Position numbers and translations under genes: made by a program. Under the pieces are notes generated by a model, which searched no databases, was not told the origin of the DNA, and saw nothing but the letters and a program-made list of their open reading frames with translations. A DNA stretch of 64,000 nucleotides from an uncultured Muribaculaceae bacterium (GTDB taxonomy: Bacteria > Bacteroidota > Bacteroidia > Bacteroidales > Muribaculaceae), in assembly GCA_910587355.1 (NCBI GenBank), contig CAJUKF010000007.1, positions 1 through 64,000 on the forward strand. Direction: 5' to 3'. Numbering within the stretch: the first letter of the stretch is position 1; the number at the start of each line of letters is the position of its first letter. This document shows positions 59,772-64,000 of the stretch, one piece after another.

Positions 59772-60380
59772 ATGAAGAAAACAAGACATAATATAATGAA
59801 ACCAATCATTCTGTTTCTGGCAATTCTTGTTGCCGGAATAGCCCATCCTTTAATGTCTCAGGATGTCGCCGTCAAAACCAATCTTATTGATGATGCCTTG
59901 CTTGATGTCAATGTCGGAGTTGAGGTTGGAGTCGCCCCGCGGTGGAGTATTGATGTGCCGGCAAGCTTCAATTTCTGGACATTGAGTCACAACCGCCGCT
60001 GGAAGCACTGGGCAGTGCAGCCGGGCGTGCGCTATTGGTTCTGCGAGGCCATGGGAGGTCACTTCGTAGGAGCGCACCTTATGGGCGGTCAGTACAATGT
60101 CGGCGGTCTCGACCTTGATTTCAAGTTCCTCGGCACCGATTTCTCTCAACTGAAAGACTCACGCTACGAAGGCTGGTTTGTGGGCGCCGGCATCAGCTAC
60201 GGCTACACATGGATTCTGAACAAGCACTGGAATCTCGAGGCCGAGCTCGGCATAGGCTGGGCCTATACGCGCTCCGACAAATTTCCCTGCACACGCTGCG
60301 GCCGCAAGCTCGAGAGCGGACGCGTACATAACTACGTAGGGCCGACCAAGGCAGCCATAAACATCGTATACGTATTCTGA
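59772..60380 (+). CDS. DUF3575 outer-membrane beta-barrel-like protein
   Basis: A 202-residue exported protein. The signal peptide region ends near MSQDVAVKTNLI, followed by beta-strand-rich DUF3575 sequence (WSIDVPASFNFWTLSHNRRW, GYTWILNKHWNLEAELGIGW) and a small CTRCG pair near the C-terminus. DUF3575 proteins commonly accompany DUF3868 and Mfa1/FimA-like fimbrillin genes in Bacteroidales and are thought to serve fimbrial assembly or anchoring. Start at ATG 59772; ATGs at 59748 and 59796 are alternatives. First gene of the locus, 29 bases before the next. Confidence 0.88.
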   Translation: MKKTRHNIMKPIILFLAILVAGIAHPLMSQDVAVKTNLIDDALLDVNVGVEVGVAPRWSIDVPASFNFWTLSHNRRWKHWAVQPGVRYWFCEAMGGHFVGAHLMGGQYNVGGLDLDFKFLGTDFSQLKDSRYEGWFVGAGISYGYTWILNKHWNLEAELGIGWAYTRSDKFPCTRCGRKLESGRVHNYVGPTKAAINIVYVF

Positions 60381-60409
60381 ATAACAAACACGCATTTACG
60401 CAAGTCAGT

Positions 60410-61867
60410 ATGAAAATACATACATTAATAATAGCTGCCCTCGGTCTGCTGACTGCGGCAGCCCCGGCAAACGCCGCCACACCCGTAGCAATGCAGGACG
60501 ATAGCTTGCCGTGCGTGCAGGCGCTGCAGGTAGAGCGCTCCGACAACAAGCTTTTCGTGTCGATGCTGCTCGACTTCTCGGCACTGAAGCTGAAGTCAAA
60601 CCGCGAAATCGCATATACGCCGATTCTCGCTTTCGGCGACTCAATCCTCGAGCTTCCGCAGGTAGTGGTGGCCGGACGCAACCGCTACATACAGCACGAG
60701 CGCCACAATGCTCTTCCGGAAGGCACACGTCTGTTCCGTGCCGGCAGCACAGTGGAGTACTCCGAGGTCATTCCCTATCAGCAGTGGATGGAGACAGCCA
60801 CACTGTCGGTGGCCGAGAATGTGAGCGGCTGCGGCTGCGACCCCATCTCCGACCATGAGTACGACCTTGCAGTGCTCGACTTCAAGGAGCGCGTGTTTGC
60901 CCCCCTCTTCGCTTTCGTCACTCCTGCTGTGGAGAAGGTGAAGCAGCGTGAGGTGCGCGGCTCGGCATATATCGACTTCCCCGTCAACCGCACCGAAATC
61001 CGGCCCGACTACCGCCGCAACCCCGAGGAGCTGCAGAAAATACGCGGCACTATCGACGTGCTGCGCGACGACAAGGACACACGCATTGTGTCGGTGGCTA
61101 TCGAAGGTTTCGCTTCGCCCGAAGGCCCCTTTGCCAACAACGAGCGCCTTGCACAGGGCCGTACGGAGGCTCTGGTGAAATATGTGCGCGGCCTCTACTC
61201 ATTCGACCCCTCGATTATCAAATCGGGCTGGGTGGCCGAGGACTGGACCGGTCTGCGCCGCTATGTGGAGTCGTCTGACATCGAGAACAAGGACGGCATA
61301 CTCGCCGTAATCGGCATGACCTCTCTCGCTCCCGACGCACGCGAGTGGAAGCTCAAGTCGACTTACCCTGAGCAGTACAGATTCCTGCTCGAGAACGTAT
61401 ACCCCGGTCTGCGTCACTCCGACTACGCTGTTGAATATGTGATACGCTCCTATGCCGACGTGAACGAAATCCGCGAACTTATAAAGACCACGCCCCAGAA
61501 GCTGAGCCTGCACGAGATGTACATCCTCGCACAGAGCCTCGAACCCGGTTCGGACGAATACCGCGAAGTGTTTGAAATCGCCGTGCGCATGTATCCCGAT
61601 GACCCCGTGGCAAATCTCAACGCCGCCAACATAGCCCTCGGACGCGACGAACTCGACCGTGCCGAAGCATATCTGGCAAAGGCCGGCGGCGCTCCTCAGG
61701 CCGTATATGCCCGCGGCATACTCGCCGCCAAGCGCGGCGACTACGACACTGCCTACCGCCTCTTTGAGCAGGCCGCCGCAGCCGGAGTGGCTGAGACAGC
61801 CGATGCCGTGGCGCAGCTCAGAGAATATCAGCGCTATGCCGACAGCAAAGCCGGCATCAACAAATGA
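60410..61867 (+). CDS. DUF3868 / OmpA-like / TPR exported protein
   Basis: A 485-residue protein with a signal peptide (about 1-22). The N-terminal part (about 25-160) is the DUF3868 region, the middle part (about 180-290) resembles an OmpA-like peptidoglycan-binding fold (VSVAIEGFASPEGPFANNERLAQGRTEAL), and the C-terminal part (about 360-475) contains TPR-like helices (VANLNAANIALGRDELDRAE, RGILAAKRGDYDTAYRLFEQ). It links the cell wall and outer membrane to fimbriae by inference from context. It lies between the DUF3575 and fimbrillin genes, with a 46-base gap to the latter. Confidence 0.88.
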   Translation: MKIHTLIIAALGLLTAAAPANAATPVAMQDDSLPCVQALQVERSDNKLFVSMLLDFSALKLKSNREIAYTPILAFGDSILELPQVVVAGRNRYIQHERHNALPEGTRLFRAGSTVEYSEVIPYQQWMETATLSVAENVSGCGCDPISDHEYDLAVLDFKERVFAPLFAFVTPAVEKVKQREVRGSAYIDFPVNRTEIRPDYRRNPEELQKIRGTIDVLRDDKDTRIVSVAIEGFASPEGPFANNERLAQGRTEALVKYVRGLYSFDPSIIKSGWVAEDWTGLRRYVESSDIENKDGILAVIGMTSLAPDAREWKLKSTYPEQYRFLLENVYPGLRHSDYAVEYVIRSYADVNEIRELIKTTPQKLSLHEMYILAQSLEPGSDEYREVFEIAVRMYPDDPVANLNAANIALGRDELDRAEAYLAKAGGAPQAVYARGILAAKRGDYDTAYRLFEQAAAAGVAETADAVAQLREYQRYADSKAGINK

Positions 61868-61913
61868 AATACAATCAATCAACTCCTTTAATAACCAATT
61901 TTAGTTCAATTCT

Positions 61914-63845
61914 ATGAATGCTAAATTATTCTTCGGTCTGTTCGCAGGCAGTGCAATGGCGCTTGCCATGACCGGATGCTCCTCAGACGAGCCGGGCGGC
62001 GTGCAGAATGACAAAGCCGAAAAGACAGTCTACCTCCGTGTAGCAATCTCCGATGTCAACGCCGCTTCGCGTGCTACTAATGACACCAAGCACTTCCTTG
62101 ACGGTACTACTGCCGAAAGTGCAATCGGTGCTCTTCAGTTCCGTTTCTTCGATGCTGCAGGCAATGCTATCGACGATGTCTCAGAGACAAATTATGACTT
62201 CGTTGACGCAACTACAGACCAGGCTGCACCTTCAGTAGACAAAATTAAGACTGCTATAGTGGAGGTAAATCTTGCTCAGGGTCAGGCACTGCCCGCTTAT
62301 GTACTGGTGTTCGCCAATCCTGTAAGCTGGGACGGAGTAACAGACGGTACAGCAATGAACGGCTATCGTGACATCGAGCGTTCAGGTTATCTCGATGGTG
62401 CCAACAGATTTGCCATGAACAACTCCGTTTATTACGGCACAGATGCCGTTTCGGGTCAGAACAATGTGAAAATCAGCGGTACTCCTATTCAGAACGGTCA
62501 GCTCTTCGCTACAAAAGCTGAGGCAGAGGCTGCTACCGGCGGTGATGTTGTCGACATCTACATCGAGCGCCGCGCCGCAAGGGTTGATGTAAAGTTCACC
62601 AATGCTGCCGGGGATGCTGCAGCAACAATTAATACTGTAGCTCTGGGCGGCTATAACCTTACTTTCGTGCCCTCGGCATGGACAGTGACCGCCGATGCTC
62701 CTACAATGTATGCTATCAAGCGTTTCGCGACCACAGCGGCAACCGATGCTGCAATTCCTTCTATGGCAGAAGTTGACACATATCTTGGCGCAGGCTGGAG
62801 CAATACCTATTGGAATGATGCAACTCTTCACCGCAGCTACTGGGCGTGCTCGCCTTCTTTCTATGCTACGGACTTCCCCCGTGTATCGGATAATATCGTC
62901 GACAAAGTGACTACAGGCACCGGTGCCGGCGTAGTTGTAGCTCCTTATGCTCTCAAATACTACAGCTTCAATCAGGTTAACGGCGCAAACGGCAGCGCAA
63001 TTGCCAACAATAACACCGCTGTGACACGCTATGCCCTTGAGAACACAATGGGTACTGATGCATTCCATTCAATCAACCCCAATGCAGCCGCTCCCTCAGT
63101 GCTCCTTACCGGTAAGTATACTCTTACTAACGAAAACGGAACTGCTCTTGCCGCCAACACTTCGTTCGCAATCTGGAACAATGATATATATTTCATCGGC
63201 GCTGTTCCCACAGACGCAAACACCGGTGACCAGACCATTCTCGACGCCATGCTCGCCGACCAGCAGATTGTGGCTACCGATGCAAACGGCACGCTGCTCA
63301 GAGCAGCTCGTGCCGGTGTCGTTGTTCGGCATCCCGATGCAACTGTCCGTGCCAAGAATGCTATCTCAGAGGAATGCATGACCCTGCAGCTTACCACTCT
63401 GCCTCAGGATGGCAATATGCTTTACTACAAGCCTGTAGGCTCGGAAACATGGGAGCCTATTGCCAACGCAACACAAATGCTGTATGTAAACCGTCAGCTC
63501 GCCGGCCAGCTCAACTATGCCAAGGCTTACACTCAGGGCGCTGCTTACTTCGGTATTCCTATCAAGCACCTCCGCGCTACAGAAGATGTTCGTACTGGTG
63601 ATGCCAACCCCTTCAATGCTGACGGAACTGTTGCAAACTGGGCAAATGTACGTGCAGGTGACTTCGGCCTCGTACGTAACCATGTCTACACCATCAACAT
63701 TAACGGCATCAACGGTCTCGGCGACGGCGTACTTGACCTCAACTATCCTATCATCACTCCGATGGATACCTACAACTACTACATCAAGTACTCGCTCAAG
63801 GTGCTCAACTGGCGTATTGTTCCTGCTCAGGGTGTAATTCTCTGA
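61914..63845 (+). CDS. Mfa1/FimA-like major fimbrial subunit (lipoprotein precursor)
   Basis: A 643-residue protein with the lipobox AMTGC (lipidation at Cys22). Typical Mfa1-like fimbrillins are first lipidated, then cleaved by an Arg/Lys protease so that strand exchange can build the fimbria; SRATNDTKHF at about 52-61 offers a basic site. The N-terminal domain has VYLRVAISDVNAASRAT and the C-terminus has RNHVYTININGINGLG and YSLKVLNWRIVPAQGVIL, the fimbrillin end pattern. It is large for the family. Codon use is rich in GCT/ACT. Minor tip genes may lie beyond the window. Confidence 0.88.
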   Translation: MNAKLFFGLFAGSAMALAMTGCSSDEPGGVQNDKAEKTVYLRVAISDVNAASRATNDTKHFLDGTTAESAIGALQFRFFDAAGNAIDDVSETNYDFVDATTDQAAPSVDKIKTAIVEVNLAQGQALPAYVLVFANPVSWDGVTDGTAMNGYRDIERSGYLDGANRFAMNNSVYYGTDAVSGQNNVKISGTPIQNGQLFATKAEAEAATGGDVVDIYIERRAARVDVKFTNAAGDAAATINTVALGGYNLTFVPSAWTVTADAPTMYAIKRFATTAATDAAIPSMAEVDTYLGAGWSNTYWNDATLHRSYWACSPSFYATDFPRVSDNIVDKVTTGTGAGVVVAPYALKYYSFNQVNGANGSAIANNNTAVTRYALENTMGTDAFHSINPNAAAPSVLLTGKYTLTNENGTALAANTSFAIWNNDIYFIGAVPTDANTGDQTILDAMLADQQIVATDANGTLLRAARAGVVVRHPDATVRAKNAISEECMTLQLTTLPQDGNMLYYKPVGSETWEPIANATQMLYVNRQLAGQLNYAKAYTQGAAYFGIPIKHLRATEDVRTGDANPFNADGTVANWANVRAGDFGLVRNHVYTININGINGLGDGVLDLNYPIITPMDTYNYYIKYSLKVLNWRIVPAQGVIL

Positions 63846-63894
63846 TAACTCTCTGCTATTGAAAAAATCGCAAGATTTGATTAACTGAATATTG

Positions 63895-63941
63895 TACGGA
63901 CGTGCCTTCGGCACGTATCATCGGCCGGTGGCGCGTCCGTA
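63895..63941 (+). terminator. Complex hairpin after the fimbrillin gene
   Basis: Outer stem TACGGACG (63895-63902) with CGTCCGTA (63934-63941), and an overlapping inner ACGTGCC-TTC-GGCACGT stem. The following ATATTTCTCTTT is T-rich. Probable 3' end of the fimbrial transcript. Confidence 0.55.
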
Positions 63942-63972
63942 TATTTCTCTTTAGTGTCGGGAATCTTCTCTT

Positions 63973-64000
63973 TAGCGTCGGGTTACAACCCCGCCGAGAC
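63973..64000 (+). repeat. TAGCGTCGGGTTACA repeat, copy 3 (window edge)
   Basis: Twenty-eight bases match the copy at 59286-59313 with two substitutions. A similar TAGTGTCGGGA start lies just upstream at 63953. The element may continue beyond the window. Confidence 0.65.

Overview
The window reads as a chromosomal segment of a Bacteroidota bacterium of the order Bacteroidales, most likely a gut Muribaculaceae-type organism, although the genus cannot be fixed from sequence alone. The reasons are: (i) repeated promoters of the form TTTG-N19..22-TAnnTTTG instead of the classical -35/-10; (ii) starts with A/T-rich leaders and no clear Shine-Dalgarno; (iii) the rpmB-rpmG-DUF4295 cluster; (iv) the acyl-ornithine-carbamoylase arginine operon; (v) a GT3-type glycogen synthase; (vi) GH92 and GH2 glycosidases; (vii) an Mfa1/FimA-like fimbrial locus with DUF3575 and DUF3868 partners. 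Most of the window is housekeeping. No insertion sequence, prophage, CRISPR array or rRNA was seen.

Layout. 1-82: 5' part of a tRNA (probably Pro) and its promoter. 116-5921 (minus): metY-metF-metH methionine operon. 6164-10025 (minus): nusB (unusually long)-yajC-ybbR-coaE-macro-domain-like gene. 10261-12975 (minus): large secreted discoidin/beta-helix protein. 13197-17992: a low-molecular-weight phosphatase, a divergent SulP transporter, a phosphoethanolamine transferase and an Lrp regulator. 17996-26077 (minus): eight-gene arginine operon, in transcription order GNAT-argG-argC-argD-argF'-argB-argE'-argH; the active-site context of ArgF' suggests succinylated intermediates. 26244-28243 (minus): tdk, a YhcH-family gene and a DUF3108 gene. 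28411-28482: initiator tRNA-fMet with its own promoter and terminator, then a 56-residue small ORF. 29051-33309: glycogen synthase and glycogen phosphorylase. 33452-39125: tRNA-His, priA, a thioredoxin-fold protein without its cysteines, an ECF sigma factor, a membrane protein and a secreted alpha/beta hydrolase. 39352-43376: rpmB, rpmG, DUF4295, nadE, tilS. 43400-49605 (minus): a DMT transporter with a GH2 enzyme, and pgi-murI-TSCPD. 49736-56737: TlpA-like lipoprotein, then sppA-lpxK-punA-thiL. 57206-59242: GH92 alpha-mannosidase in repeat-rich intergenic DNA. 59772-63845: DUF3575-DUF3868-fimbrillin locus.

The least explained material is non-coding. Three copies of an ~80 bp composite palindromic cassette surround the GH92 gene (two inverted copies upstream, one downstream as a direct repeat). 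A second family (TAGCGTCGGGTTACA) occurs three times. A ~40 bp element lies just 3' of two unrelated terminators in the same orientation. Other points worth checking are the internally duplicated NusB, the Cys-less thioredoxin fold, the arginine pathway specificity, a 5'-terminal stem in the metY leader and the 56-aa ORF. I found no clear evidence of a wholly new multi-gene system.
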